Source of the DNA: Parasponia andersonii
Lineage: Eukaryota > Streptophyta > Magnoliopsida > Rosales > Cannabaceae
Direction of reading: 5' to 3'
Assembly: GCA_002914805.1 (NCBI GenBank)
Contig: JXTB01000069.1
Span: 851,308-915,307 of the forward strand
Length of the DNA stretch: 64,000 bases
Shown: piece by piece, positions 1-12,475 of the stretch
How the letters are laid out: every line of letters begins with the position of its first letter
How positions within the stretch are numbered: the stretch's first letter is position 1
Program-made: the position numbers and the translations under genes
Notes under the pieces: generated by a model
Told to the model about the DNA's origin: nothing
The model's input: only the letters and a program-made list of their open reading frames with translations
Database searches by the model: none

Positions 1-602
1 AAATAGGTAAAATTTATTAAAATCAACCCAACAGTATATATGCCAATAACAGACATTTTAGGACGTAAGTACGCATTTTAGGACGTAAGTACGCACAAGA
101 ATATTTTATTAATTTAATTGTCCTATATAGTAGACATCGTATTCACTACCATTGAGTAAACTCCACTATATAATACCAAACAGGTGCCCAGAGATTCCTT
201 CACTAACATCTTTATATGTAGCTCACAGTTTAAGATTTTTTATTTATTTACTTCACTTTACGTATGCATGACTGCTTACGCATAAACCATATCACACCCA
301 TTAGTAGTATTAGGAAATTCGTAAATATTTATATATACCTATAAATTATTGTTTCTCAATTACTTCCTTTCGTTTTCTAATTAAGTAGGCAAATTGGAAT
401 ATGTCTAACTCACTACTACTATTAGTTAATGATTTTCCAAGTCACATGATCGAAACGAGAATTAATTAAGTTGTGACGCCAAATCAAAGTTTTTCAAGCA
501 CAAAAGCATTAATAACCAACTTTATTTTAGAATTATTGGAACATGCTCGTTAAAGAAGGAAGGTTAATTATCTAATTTTCTAGCGCGATGTAATGATATG
601 TT
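1..602. other. AT-rich spacer with a 20-bp tandem duplication
   Basis: No coding region is visible. A 20-bp unit containing ggacgtaagtacg is repeated exactly twice in tandem at 54-93. The rest is unstructured AT-rich sequence up to the left end of the copia LTR. Confidence 0.6.
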
Positions 603-1070
603 TGTTGAAAATAAACTTATTTAAACTCACAAGAAGTGTTCTAGGCCTATCAACATAAGGTCTAAGAAGTTAGAGTTAGCCCAAGTACAAAGCCCACAAA
701 AGAAGAAGTCTAAATCCAAATTGAAAAAGTCTTTCATCTAAAATCTTTTAGTATTAGCTAGATATTAATTTTTTGCATGTGAATCATTTGTTTACTTAGA
801 TTATTATTAGAAGTGTGTAGAAGAAAATATGCGTGAATTAAAGATTTTTGTAATTATTTATTTATGTGGTTCTCCTTATGTCTCATGTAGTATAAATACC
901 CCTCCTCATTTGAGTTCTAAGTATTAAGAAAGAAGCAAAGCTTTTAAGAGTGAAGAGAATAGAAAAACAAGCATATCTTCTAGTGAGTAAGTGAGCTTGA
1001 TAAATGAAATTAAGAGTTTTTTCTTGTAATAATATTTGAGTGAGTAATAAAGCTTATTTTATTTCTAACA
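603..1070 (+). repeat. 5' LTR of the copia element
   Basis: This is the left member of the direct repeat pair, starting TG and ending CA. It pairs with 5668-6132 along its full length, with scattered substitutions and small indels. Confidence 0.92.
891..898 (+). promoter_or_regulatory. TATA box in the copia 5' LTR
   Basis: The octamer TATAAATA is followed by a C-rich stretch. The same box occurs in the matching place of the 3' LTR. It would have driven element transcription from the U3/R boundary. Activity today is unknown. Confidence 0.6.
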
Positions 1071-1073
1071 AAG

Positions 1074-1085
1074 TGGTATCAGAGT
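1074..1085 (+). other. Primer-binding site (initiator Met tRNA) of the copia element
   Basis: TGGTATCAGAGT lies three bases after the 5' LTR. It complements the 3' end of plant initiator-Met tRNA with one change at the last base, the usual minus-strand primer of plant copia elements. Confidence 0.85.
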
Positions 1086-1549
1086 GAAATTGTGAGAGAT
1101 CTTTTGAAATTTAAAGTCTCTTAAAATGCTAAGTATACTTTGTGATTACATCGTTGATTGATCTTCTATATCAGAAAAGATTTCTTGAGATTGAGAGTAC
1201 CATAAATTTGTTCCTAACCTGTTCATATTGCCAGACACACTACTGCAAAAATCAGTCTAATCAAAGTCCGAATGAGTCGTCAGAAGTTTGCTGTCACAAA
1301 AGGCTCTAACTCAGCTCAACTCACCGAGTTGAGTTGAGTCAGAGCTATTTGACTGAGTCGTTGACTAAGCACTAGGAGTTGTTGATCGCGTCGTTGACCA
1401 TACTGTTGGCCCGTATTAACAATTGATAGAGTAGCTGACTTTGATATTCGACTTTGACTAGTCAATATACTAGTCAATCTTACAGTTTTTCAACGTTCCG
1501 GATCCATCCGTGTAGTCCAAATTTTAAAAAGCTCACTCTGTTAAGAGTT

Positions 1550-2570
1550 ATGGTTACTAGTAATTTAGCATCTGTTTAAGTTGTTCCACTCCAAAGTAGC
1601 AACTTTGATAATTAGACTATCAAAATAAAGGTCCTCCTTGGAGCACATGATATTTAGAAAGTAGTGGAGAAAGGCTATAAAGTGCCAAAAGATGAGGCGA
1701 CATTATCCTCAACACAAAAAAAATAGTTGAAAAGATTCAAGAAATAGAGGGAGAAAAGCTTTCTTCCTCATCTACCAAGCCTTAGATGATGATGGGTTTG
1801 AGAAAATCTCAAGTGTAACCTTCGCTAAAGAAGCATGGGAGAAATTTCAAATTTCATATAAGGAAGAAGAAAAGGTTAAAAAGGTTCACCTTCAAACTTT
1901 AAGAAGAGAGTTTGATTTACTACACATAACAGTGACTGAGTCAGTTTTTGACTACTTTTCAAGAGTTTTAGCAATTTCGAATCAAATGAAGAGAAATCGT
2001 AAGAAAGTAGAAAATGTTACAATCATGGAAAAGATTCTTCGATCATTAGATTCAAAGTTTGAGAATATTATTACTGTCATCGAAGAAACTAAAGATTTTG
2101 GAGCTATGACGATAGAATAACTCTTGGGTTCCTTACAAACTCACAAGAAAAAAGAATAAGAAGAAGCCAAATTTCAAGGAGCAGCTTCGCAAGACACAAC
2201 TCATAGAGAGAGAAGATAGCCAATATAGCAAAAGAAGTCAACATGATCATAGTAGAGAACAAGCCCGAGAATAAGAACGTAGTACAAAACGAGGTCATGG
2301 ACGAGGTTAGAATTCCAACAACAACCATAATTATTATATCAATAATTTCAAAAAAGGAGAAAGCTCTATAAGAGGTCGTAGTAGAGGTCGAATGAACTCG
2401 AGGTATAAGAAGTCTCAAGTTTTAATTGTCACCCGTTTGATCATTATGCTAGAGAATGTAGGGCACCCAATAATAGAATTAAAGAGAAAGTAAATTATGT
2501 TGAAGAGAAAAAAGAAGAAAATGGCATCATGCTACTAACATATAACGACAACAATGAAGGACAAGATAAT
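1550..2570 (+). pseudogene. Copia gag remnant
   Basis: An ATG at 1550 opens a reading frame that is soon interrupted. Fragments over 1690-2120 match the copia gag (UBN2-type) region. The clearest piece, 1932-2120, reads as an alpha-helical segment with LRSLDSKFENII. A decayed zinc-knuckle near 2418-2462 keeps H and terminal C residues (HYAREC), but its leading cysteine is lost by a frame change. The normal role is capsid formation and RNA packaging. Multiple stops and shifts make it non-functional. Confidence 0.75.
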
Positions 2571-3700
2571 ACATAGTATCTTGACATCAGTGCTAGCAAT
2601 TATATGTGTGGACGTCAATTAATATTCATGGAGTTTAATGAATCAATCAGTGGAAATGTTCTTTTGGTGATGATTCAAAAGTAGCAATAAAAGGAAGAGG
2701 TAAAATTCTTATCTACTTGAAAAATGGGAAACATCAATTTATTTCACATGTTAACTATGTACCCACCATGAAAACAAACATTTTGAGTTTAGGACAACTC
2801 TTAGAGAAAGGCTATAATATTCACTTGAAAGATTATAGTATTTCTAAAAGAGATAACAACATGAACTTATTTGCCAAGGTGCCTATGTCAAGAAATAGAA
2901 TGTTCTTATTGAATATTCAAAATGATATGGTAAAATGTCTCAAAGTATGTTACAAGGATTCATCATAGCTATAGGATTTGAGATTTAGACATCTTAACTT
3001 TGGAGGACTAGAGCTACTATCCAAGAAAAAGATGGTGAGAGATTTACCATGTATCAATCATCCTGATTAGCTTTGTGAAGGATATTTACTCGGGAAGAAA
3101 TTCAAGAAAAGCTTTCCAAAAGAGTTGAATTCAGGAGCCCAAAAGCCACTAGAGCTTCATATAGATGTGTGTGGTCCCATTAAACTAAGTTCTTTTGGTA
3201 AAAGCAATTACTTCCTACTCTTTATTGACTATTTCTCAAGAAAGTAATTACTTCCTGCTCTTTATTGACTATTTCTTTTGGTAAAAGTAATTCTTGAAAC
3301 AAAAAGCATAAGTCTTTAAAGCATTAAGAAGTTTAAGACTACAGTAGAGAAAGAGAGTGGTCTTCAAATTAAAGTCATAAGATCTGACAGATGAGGAGAA
3401 TTCACTTCAAAAGAGTTCTAAGAATTCTACGAAACTAATAGAATTCGACGATCTTTAATTGTTCTAAGATCTCTCCAATAGACTGGTGTGACAGAAAAGA
3501 AAAACTGAACTATCCTCAACATGGCTTGAAGCATGCTAAAAGGTAAGAGATTACCCAAAGAATTCTCGGTAGAAGCTGTTGTATATGCGGTCTACTTGTC
3601 TAATCGATCTCCAACAAGAAGTGTGTGAAGAAAGACACCACAAGAAGTATGGAGTAGAAAGAAGCCTGAGATCTCCTACTTAAGAGTATTTGGAAGCATA
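2571..3700 (+). pseudogene. Copia protease-integrase remnant
   Basis: Near 2580 the protease active site reads DISAS where the family has D-T/S-G-A, so the catalytic glycine is replaced. A pre-integrase segment follows at 2717-2968 (NILSLGQLLEKGYNI is typical). The integrase core lies over about 3060-3700, with LHIDVCGPI and FLLFIDYFS recognisable. A stretch containing tacttcct-ctctttattgac is duplicated at 3207-3280, inside the integrase core. Stops interrupt all frames. Confidence 0.75.
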
Positions 3701-5640
3701 GCCCATGTGCATATACTAGACAAACATAGAACCAAACTTGATGATAAAAGTGAGAAGTTCATTTTTATCAGCTACGACGCTAACTCCAAAGGATATAAGT
3801 TATACAAACCCAACAATGGAAAAGTAATCATCAGCCGAGATGTAATATTCGATGAAGAAAATGAATGGGACTTTGGTTCTCAAACAAATTACTACAATTT
3901 TTTTCCACAATTTGAAGATAAAGAAACACTAGTAGAGTAAGCAAAAGAAGTCCATTAAGAGGTTATTACTCCACCTTCTTTACCAACATCATCCACTCAT
4001 GAAGATTCACCTCCATCTTTCTTAGTTGAGAGGCATAAAGAACACACAAGAAGTCTTGAAGAACTGTATAAGATGATCGACTAACTTTAAAACCTCACTC
4101 TATTTTGCCTATTTGTTGATTGTGAATCGGTGAACTTTCAAGAGGTGGTACAAGATAAAAAATGGAAGAATGCGATGGATAAAAAAGTCAAAACCATAGA
4201 GAAGAATGATACTTAGGAACTATCCACTCTTCCCAAAGGTCATAAAGCTATCGGTATAAAATGGGTGTACAAGATGAAGAAGAATATCAATGGAGACGTA
4301 AAAAGATATAAAGCAAGACTATTTGTAAAAGGCTATAGTCAAAGAGTTGGCATTAACTATGATGAGGTATTTGCTCCTCTTGTACGATTGGAAACTATTA
4401 GACTAATTATTTCTGCTACTGCTCAAAATAATGGAAGATCCATTAGATGGATATAAAGTCTGTATTTCTGAATGAAGTTCTTAAAGAAGAAGTTTACATC
4501 GAACAACCATTAGGTTATAAGGTGAAAGAACATAAGGACAAGGTGCTGAAGGTAAAGAAGGCTTTCTATGGACTAAAACAAGCGCTAGGAGTATGGAATA
4601 GCCGAATTAACAAATATTTCCAAGAGAATGGTTTCACTAAGTGCCCCTATGAACTTGCTTTCTATGTTAAAATCAAAGATAAAGACATTCTGGTCATATG
4701 CTTATACGTGGATGATCTTATATTCGCTAGAAGTAATCCAAGGATGTTTAATAAATTCAAGAAAGTAATGTCACATGAGTTTGAAATGACAGATATCAGA
4801 TTTATGGCATACTACCTTGGCATAGAAGTAAACAAAAAAAAAGAAGGCATATTCATCTTTCAAGAAAGCTATACAAAGGAGATTCTAAAGAAGCTTAATA
4901 TGAATAATTTCAAGCCGATAGGAGCACTAGTAGAGTACGAAATAAAATTATTCAAAGATGATAAAATAGAAAAAGTGGATCCAAAATTCCTCAAAAGCCT
5001 TGTTGGATGCCTCTGATACTTGACATGTATAAGACCCAATATTCTGTATATAATTGGACTAGTGAGTTGTTACATATAAACTCCAATGACCACTCACTTT
5101 AAAGCTGCAAAGAGAATTCTCAATTACCTAAAAAGTATAACCAATCTTGGCTTGTTCTATTCAGTTTCTAATGATTATAAACTCGTTGATTATAGTAATA
5201 ATGATTGAGCCGGAAATACTGATGATCAAAAAAACACAACTAGTTTTGTACATGGGAAAAACTGGCTTCACCTAAGTATCCAAGAAATAACTGACTGCCA
5301 CTCTTTCAACATACGAAGCTGAGTATGTAGCTATTACATCGTGTGTTAGTCATGTAATCTGCCTAAAAAAAGTTGTTGAAAGAGTTAAACATGCCTCAAA
5401 AGAAGCCAACAGAGATTTGTATTGACAATAAGTCAGTAATAGCTTTGGCTAAAACTCCAGTCTCTTATAATCAAAACAAGCATATCGACACTCATTATCA
5501 TTTCATGACAGAATATGATGCAAATAAAGAAGTACGATTGAAGTATATAATTGGAGTATGTGAGATCATATGATCAGATTGCTGACATTTTCACCAAGCC
5601 ACTCAAGTTTGAAGATTTCGCAAGGTTAAGAAGTTTGCTT
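3701..5640 (+). pseudogene. Copia integrase C-terminus, reverse transcriptase and RNase H remnant
   Basis: 3707-3940 covers the integrase C-terminal GKY-type region. Reverse transcriptase fragments run through 4265-4456 and 4447-5016. They include KARLFVKGYSQ, the palm catalytic box YVDDLIF near 4705, and FYGLKQA. These two pieces are in different frames. RNase H follows, clearest at 5373-5573 (CIDNKSVIALAKTPV and KHIDTHYHF). Catalytic boxes are partly kept, but no continuous polyprotein is possible. Confidence 0.85.
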
Positions 5641-5667
5641 GGTATTGTAAAACAAGTTTAAGAGGGA

Positions 5668-6132
5668 TGTTGAAAATAAACTTGTTTAAGCACATATGAA
5701 GTATTCTAGGCCTATCAACATGAGATCCAATAAGTTAGAGTTAGTCCAAATACAAAGCTTATAAAAGAAGAAGTCCAAATCCAAATTGAATAAATTTTTC
5801 ACCTAAAATCTTCTTGTATTAACTAGATATTAGTTTTTTTCATATGAATCATTTGATTACTTAGATTATTATTAGAAGTGTGTAAAAAAAATATGTGTGG
5901 TTCAAAGATTTTTGTAATTATTTATTTGTGTAGTTATTCTTATTTCTTATGTAGTATAAATACCCCTCCTAATTTGAATTCTAAGCATTAAGTAAGAAGA
6001 AAAGCTTCTAAGTGAAGAGAAAAGAGAAAGAAACATATCTTCTAGTGAGTGAATGAGTTTGAAAAGTAAAATTTAGAGCTTTTTCTTATAATAATATTTA
6101 AGTGAATAATAAAAATTATTTTATTTCCAACA
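5668..6132 (+). repeat. 3' LTR of the copia element
   Basis: This is the right copy of the LTR pair. It is preceded by the polypurine-like AAGAGGGA that primes plus-strand synthesis. It ends TTCCAACA. Its divergence from the 5' LTR marks an old insertion. Confidence 0.92.
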
Positions 6133-6165
6133 CTATTAACTTTCGAACCGATTCCCCCAACTAGA

Positions 6166-6272
6166 GATGGAATTCCGGGACCTAACCAACTCAGTTGATA
6201 AAGAATAAAAAAAATCTGGGATGGAATTCCAGGACCTAAACAATTCAGTTGATGAAGAAAAAAAAAATCAAG
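6166..6272. repeat. 54-bp tandem duplication
   Basis: A unit starting gatggaattcc at 6166 recurs at 6220. The two copies differ by a few substitutions and end in short A-runs. It lies between the copia 3' LTR and the protease gene. 6273-6618 otherwise shows no gene. Confidence 0.8.
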
Positions 6273-6618
6273 GTTGACCAAAAAGGAAATTAAATTTCGA
6301 TAATTTTACATGATTAAAAGTTTACTCAATAATATGCAACGTACTAATGAGTATCGAAACCAATACGAAATAAACATTGATCATGAGCATCATGTAATCA
6401 TTCAAGAATACATCATTTGATAAAAGAGAAAAAATAAGGGTGAAGATATTCTCATAAAGGAATTTTTTAATTGTCACCACTCTTTCAATTTTAGAAGTAA
6501 ACGAAAACAAGACAAAAACAAAGGCCTCGTGAAGTAAGTGATCCGAACCCATTATTTTCACTGACAAGATTTTAATTAAAAGCAGAAAATCAAAGAAGTA
6601 TTTTTATGCTACCATTTC

Positions 6619-8121
6619 TTAGGGTTTACGGTTATCAAGTCCATGAGATACTGCAGCAGAAGCACACTCCGTCGGCTGAAACCCAATTCGCTCCTTCTCC
6701 AAGTCATACACAACCTTCACATTCTGCTGCTGGAAGCTCCCAAAGACTCCAGCCGGCCCATAATCACTGTCTTCCATGCTCTGAAACAATAAGCACTTTA
6801 CCACCTTGGCGTTACTTGGTGCTCCCATGGCGTAGAAATGGCTTCCTCCAGACAAAACAAGACTCGCATTGTTCAAGAAATGGAAAGTGATTGATGGAAG
6901 AAAATCATGGTCTTCTCTGGAAGTATTGTTGTTACCGTCACTTGTGTATGGGATTTTATAGCACAAATCGAATCCGGTTCTCATCTCCATATCCTGTGCT
7001 CTAGGATATGATATCACTGAACGAAGTGTAGAAAGAAGTTGAGAATAAATTGGTTCAGGCAAATGAGTATAAGTTGTTCCTGAGTCTATCAACATACCTC
7101 CATTTCCGTGTGAGTCAAATTCTCTCAAGCTTAGGGGTACTTCACTTGAGCTAGAGTTACCTACAGTAATGGCCTCTAGACCAATATAGTAGTAGTTAGG
7201 GTACAATATAGGACTCTTCAACATTGGGGTGAATTGCAAGTTTTCTTCATGGCCAGATAAAACAGCAAGGTCTCCTATAACTAGAGGGCTTGTAATATTA
7301 GGGTTGTTTGCAAACTTGAAGGGCAAGAAACAGTGAGAGAAGCCCTTTCGAAGTAACCCTAATTGGGATGGGAGGGAGAGAGTTCCCCTACCAAACCCTG
7401 CAATCCCAATTGGCTCTCTATAACTGGAACCCACACACCCAAATGAAAATTTTGAGATTTCCCTTGTGAGATTAGGGCTAACGTCAATATTTTCGTGAAC
7501 CCTAATGGTATCTCTAGTTAGTACCCCTGTGACAACTCCACCTGCACCGTAAGTGTAAGCGAATGAAGGACATGGCCTGGAACACGAGGATTTGACAAGG
7601 TTACTCAATGAACAACCTGCCATGGCACAAGGATCAATGTAGTTGTCTGAGCTGTGGATGTCAATGCAAAAGGAGCTGTTACAAAGATCGCGAGCTGATG
7701 AAGACGAATGGGATGGAGAGAAACCTGCCGTTAACTTGTTGTCCCGGTAATCATCGCAATCCAAGCAATCAAAAGAGAGATTATTGCCACAAGGAACCCA
7801 AGTGAGGTCACTCCCAGTGTCCATATACACCTGAATGACTTGTGGGGGTGTCCCTAAATAAAGGGGTATAAGGTACCCATCTCGGACTGCCCTCAGTGGC
7901 TCCATCATGGCGAAGGATTCTGATTGTACCTTTGCATTTGAACCAACAGAGAGTGATTTTGGAATTAGGAGGGTAGTCCTAGAGTGTCTCAGTCCAAGGA
8001 CTAAAGAGTGATTGGTTGTACCTTGTATTAGCCTTCTAGCTAGAGTTGTATGGAAGTTCAAGAACGCAGTGATCACAAGGAAAAAGAGAAAGCGAGCACT
8101 TTTTGTGAAGGATGTTGACAT
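6619..8121 (-). CDS. Secreted aspartyl protease, nepenthesin-like (A1B family)
   Basis: A single intronless frame encodes 500 residues. Residues 1-28 form a signal peptide with a hydrophobic core (FLFFLVITAFL). The first catalytic motif DTGS is at 101-104, followed by LTW. The second, DSGT, is at 346-349. Between them lies a cysteine-rich insert (about 112-185), the hallmark of plant nepenthesin-type enzymes, so the TAXi_N and TAXi_C lobes are both complete. The last lobe ends with the conserved FGSFQQQN...YDLE..RIGF pattern. Both catalytic aspartates are intact and the length is normal. It should act in the secretory pathway or apoplast as an endopeptidase; the substrate is unknown. I recall similarity to Arabidopsis At4g16563-type proteases, so I give no symbol. 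The start is the first ATG, directly before the signal peptide and about 80 bases below a TATA box. Confidence 0.95.
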   Translation of the reverse strand: MSTSFTKSARFLFFLVITAFLNFHTTLARRLIQGTTNHSLVLGLRHSRTTLLIPKSLSVGSNAKVQSESFAMMEPLRAVRDGYLIPLYLGTPPQVIQVYMDTGSDLTWVPCGNNLSFDCLDCDDYRDNKLTAGFSPSHSSSSARDLCNSSFCIDIHSSDNYIDPCAMAGCSLSNLVKSSCSRPCPSFAYTYGAGGVVTGVLTRDTIRVHENIDVSPNLTREISKFSFGCVGSSYREPIGIAGFGRGTLSLPSQLGLLRKGFSHCFLPFKFANNPNITSPLVIGDLAVLSGHEENLQFTPMLKSPILYPNYYYIGLEAITVGNSSSSEVPLSLREFDSHGNGGMLIDSGTTYTHLPEPIYSQLLSTLRSVISYPRAQDMEMRTGFDLCYKIPYTSDGNNNTSREDHDFLPSITFHFLNNASLVLSGGSHFYAMGAPSNAKVVKCLLFQSMEDSDYGPAGVFGSFQQQNVKVVYDLEKERIGFQPTECASAAVSHGLDNRKP

Positions 8122-8200
8122 GTTAATTGCGAGAGAATGGAACTATACTGCGCACTTTTGTTCTTGGTATTGAGATGAATATATTCACCATTAGCAGTCT

Positions 8201-8209
8201 GCTTTTATA
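8201..8209 (-). promoter_or_regulatory. TATA box of the aspartyl protease gene
   Basis: On the minus strand the sequence is CTATAAAAGC, about 80 bases upstream of the start codon. This suits a plant core promoter with a 5' leader of roughly 50 bases. Confidence 0.7.
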
Positions 8210-9372
8210 GGCCCAAAAGTTAGGCGCATTTAGAAGTGGTTATAGTATGAGACGAAATAAGTTAAGTTCTAAAGAGAGTGGATGACACGATGTGTGTGGG
8301 TACATATATATGGATCTGATACACCAAGAAGAAGTTAAGAACGGCAAGCGGCAGTAGCTGAATGAATAAATTAAAAACGTACGACAGCATAACTGAGCAG
8401 GCATATGTAGCAGAATTTGAGGAAACTAATTGAGTGCGCATGCATTTTATTGTATAGAGGCAATAAGTAAGTAAGATTGTCTCATGTAGAAATGGAAGGC
8501 ACGCGATAGGCATGTGTGTATGTGAGGAATATCCTTTTCTCTTTTTTATTAATTAGATAATATGAAGCCATAAAATGTATATTAGTGGAGTACACAGTGG
8601 ATTGTCTATCAGCTGATTATATATGCACATTTCAAAGTATATGCCCATACCTGCCAATGAGTTTGATAGTCTTCTAGCTGTAGCTAATAGCGAAAGAGAT
8701 CACTCATGACCATCTTGTAGGAAGTGGAAGCTTGACTAGGTTCTTCATGTATAATTAACTTCATATACATCAGTAGCTCTTAATGTACAGTATTTGTTGA
8801 ATATTATTTTAGGTTGTCCAGCTTTTTGAATTCCATCACTTATTATCTGGGTTTGTATTCTGTAGCTAGCTAGCTTGCTTCAAGTATAGATTGGATATAT
8901 TCCAACTGAGTTGACACCAACCCGGAGAACCGGACCTATGAGAGACCATGCTGATATATTTATTAAATCAAGGAAAAATAAAAGTATCCAGTAGAAAAAT
9001 CAAAACAAAAGAAACAAGGCCAACACCGGCACCTTAACAATGCAGCACGTAATAAGAAAAACCAGCGATATCCTTAAAACGATAAAAATTGCGAAAATCA
9101 GATGCTAAGCTCCACCAAGATAGTGTCACTATCAGGATAATTATGAGAGACAGGTAGTTCATAAGGGAAATGTAACGTAAACAATAGACATGTTTTTATG
9201 AATTTTTTTTAGTGGTCAATCAGCTTAACCTCTTTCCTTATCAAAGAGAGTTAGGCACATCCAAATCGGTTGACAGTTATGTTACCCCCTTATGTTATGA
9301 AGTTCGCACTTGTGTTACTCCCTTATGCTATGAAGGCCAATAAATATTATTAAAATGAAAAAGCTATTGAAC

Positions 9373-9430
<58 letters not shown>

Positions 9431-9470
9431 AAAAGAAAAAAAAAAAAAAAAAAAAAAAAGGAAATTGGGG

Positions 9471-9511
<41 letters not shown>

Positions 9512-10301
9512 AGGAAAGGAAATAGTACCCAAAAGAGATTAAATAAAACTGAAATTTGTGCAACCTTACATATTCTTAAAAAAGGCAATTCGAAAATTCG
9601 GCTTGGAGGTCCACCAAGTAGAAGCTAAGTGATCAAATAAGATAATATACAGCAAACCATGTTGCTAGGCGTGGCAATTTTTGTCATGTCGTTTAAACCT
9701 AATTAAAATTGTGTCAGTCTCGAGTTCAACCATCACTTGTTTAATGAAAATATTTATTTAATATTTTTCATAACATATTTTAATACAAAATTAATTAAGT
9801 GGATCCATTCAAGATAATTTCGTGTGTAAGTTTCAAATCATATTATGATATCATGTCCCGAATGGTCACACCTACATATTGCCTTATGTACGAATTTGTG
9901 ACACAGCCAAAAGTTCATCAAAGCAAAGATAATAATGACATTGACACCAATTTGCATGCCACCACCAAGCGCCTCAATGCTTTTGCTAATAATCAAGTTT
10001 AGGAACATAAAAAAGATTCACTTTCTAACCAAATCGTGTGAAATAGCATGAATAATGGCCACCAATTTCGTTCAAAAAGAAGGTATATACAAGGGGAATT
10101 GCAAGACATCCATTATCAAGAACACAGTATATGTGCCAAAACTTCCCCCACCGCCAGAGAACCCTAGGCTCATTGTAGCTTATTTTGGTTGAACTTTAAT
10201 GAGCTCGGTAAGGATGAAAACAGTTTATCGTGATGAATTTTGGTGCTTGCGAAGCCCACCAGGACCCAAACTAACAAAAATTGAAGAATTGACATAGTTA
10301 T
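8210..10301. other. Spacer and upstream region of the protease gene
   Basis: I see no gene. Short open frames here match nothing I know. The one clear structure is the long adenine run at 9377-9510. The right edge is the start of the outer gypsy LTR. Confidence 0.5.
9377..9510 (+). repeat. 134-bp poly(A) tract with few interruptions
   Basis: An almost pure A-run is broken only by a few G bases and one short GGAAATTGGGG island. It yields spurious poly-phenylalanine frames on the other strand. It may be a retroposon tail, an expanded homopolymer, or a stretch where read length and assembly are unreliable. Confidence 0.9.
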
Positions 10302-12467
10302 TGTAGAAGTTGTAAAATAATAAGGGCATTTTGGACTCTTTACGTTAAATGCACAATTGTAATTAAGTAATTTCTGGAATTTAATAATAAAATATCAGGA
10401 ATATTTTAATTATTTATTACAGTGCCCAACTTTTGCTTATAAACCACTGAAAACTCTCAAATTCTTACACAAAGAGGCTTGAAAAGAGAGAAAGAGTGAG
10501 GAACAGTTGGAATTGTCGAAGCCTACTACCGTCGCATGCCGCTGCCTCAACCTAACGTGCCACCCCATGCTATTCGTCAAAGAGAGGCGAGCAAAACATA
10601 ACCTGGATCCCTAGAAATGGAGCTGTAGTGGCCGAAATCTGCTCCTCCGAAAACAATGCTTGTCGTTCGGTTTTCCGGTCACCGGCACGCTGTCCGATAC
10701 CGTCTTCTATTCCTCTTAGCGAATAAAGCCTCATCTCATCGTCGCCAACCACCACTAAATGGTTACACGTCAAAATTCATCTCCAGTAAGTTTTTACCAC
10801 TTTTATAGTTTTTACCAACTTTGTAAATATGATATTTATGTAATTATTTTTGTTAAGAAATTTATTTACCCAAAGTAAATATATGAGGTGAAAGATGGTT
10901 AAAAGTGATGAATAATTACTATTAGTAGAAGTAAAAATAGTATTCGTATGTGCGGTAAATTCTAAATAGAAAAAGAGAATATTTTCTAATTATTTCCAAA
11001 AGGTGGTATTTATATAATTCTTGGATTTTTGACTATTACTAATGCTAGGGATTTTGAAACCGAGTTACGACTTCGAATTTGGACTCAGTGAGGTGGAGAC
11101 ATAAATTTGATAAAAAATACTACTATGTTTCATTGTTGAACGAAAATAAGAATTTTTTAGCAAAAAATTGCACCGTTTTGCATGCCATAGGCCAATCCTG
11201 CATTGAGACCCATTTTTGATAAAGTACACGTCTATCCTAGTAATTTTGGATACTCTTAATTCAGTGGTGATCTCCGTTTCTATATTTGAGACTCTAATAG
11301 AAAAGCCACATTTTTAAATGGACTTACCAGGGATCGGAAATTACTGTTTAAGTATCAGAGTGACCAACGGGGGATTTTTTGAGTGTCACTAGCCTGGTAT
11401 TACTATTATATCGAGATAGGAGTTCGATTACCTGATTTTATATCTATTTTGATTTTCAATTGTATTAAAAGCTATTTATAAAAAATCATAATTATACAAT
11501 GGTTTAATTAATTACTATAAAATTGTTGGGTTATATTGGGATTAGACTGTATGGATTATTATACATATTTTTATATTGTGATTTTGGGATAAAATAGTGG
11601 TGTACTACCCATGTTATAGTAAATCCCAGAATAATGCCAAGTTGGATTTTCAAAACATGATTTGAATATTGGATACATAGTAGTCATGAACTGTTAGATG
11701 TTATACATATCATAGGATCGCACACTTGAGTTTTATTATAGCATCGCAGTATTTCTAGATTGCTGGTGAGTTGCTACAGTACTAGGTAAAAGACCTAGGC
11801 CCTTGCATAAATTTTTACTGATACGTCTACGAGCGGTGTCAAGATATTGGGTACCTCTGCTAAAGATATACTATAAGGTCGTGATAGGAGAATGAGAGCT
11901 TACTTATATTCTTGTTCATGTATTATATGTATAATAATGTGGTTTTGGTTTTGATTTTGAATATATGATTATTCTGGAGACCATGGATTTATAAACTTGA
12001 TTTATAAATGGATTTAAAGGAACAAACCATACAGGTTTTAGAAATTGCATCCATCCAAAAGGAAATTGAATTTCTATTTAGCATATAAATGCTCACCCCC
12101 TTACATTTCCCCTCTCAGGTAGTGTTCAGTGTAATTTTAGGAATTCATGGGCTGAAGAGTGAGAAGCAAGTTATCGTGTTGGAAACTGATAGCTTTGTAA
12201 GAAATTTCTATTAATTATCTTGGCTTGTAATAAAATACTTAAGGGTCTCGTTTTATAGACTCAATCTATATAATTAGTGTGCCGAATTTTGAGACTACTA
12301 ATGATGATGCATGATTTGTTTTAATAAATTTTATTAACAATCTATGTCTAATAGTGTTAGAAATTTTTATTTTAAAACTATATTTTATAAATTTTATAAA
12401 AACTACTTTTGAATTTCTAATTGTGAAATCCCCTTTCTATTACTGGCTTGGAGTTTAGGTCGTGACA
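10302..12467 (+). repeat. 5' LTR of the outer gypsy element
   Basis: It starts TGTAGAAG and ends GGTCGTGACA. 10302-11742 aligns with 19480-20911, and 11738-12038 aligns with 30233-30527. It preserves the uninterrupted version of the site later hit by the inner element (attatagcatcgcag at 11735). Confidence 0.9.
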
Positions 12468-12475
12468 TAAAATTT

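Larger units (their letters stand above)
603..6132 (+). mobile_element. Ty1-copia LTR retrotransposon, full-length but degenerate
   Basis: Two direct LTRs of 468 and 465 bp (603-1070 and 5668-6132) begin TGTTGAAA and end AACA. A primer-binding site matching initiator-Met tRNA follows the left LTR. A short purine tract precedes the right one. Between them, in copia order, are gag, protease, integrase, reverse transcriptase and RNase H, all broken by stop codons and frameshifts. Integrase lying before reverse transcriptase separates copia from gypsy elements. By eye the LTRs agree at only about 85% of positions, so the insertion is old. No convincing 5-bp target duplication remains (atgtt on the left, ctatt on the right). 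The element cannot encode its own proteins. Confidence 0.93.

Noticed and set aside
6606-6890. 94-codon plus-strand frame
   Set aside because: It is the antisense shadow of the aspartyl protease C-terminus.
9350-9588. Poly-phenylalanine frames
   Set aside because: Translation of the adenine homopolymer.
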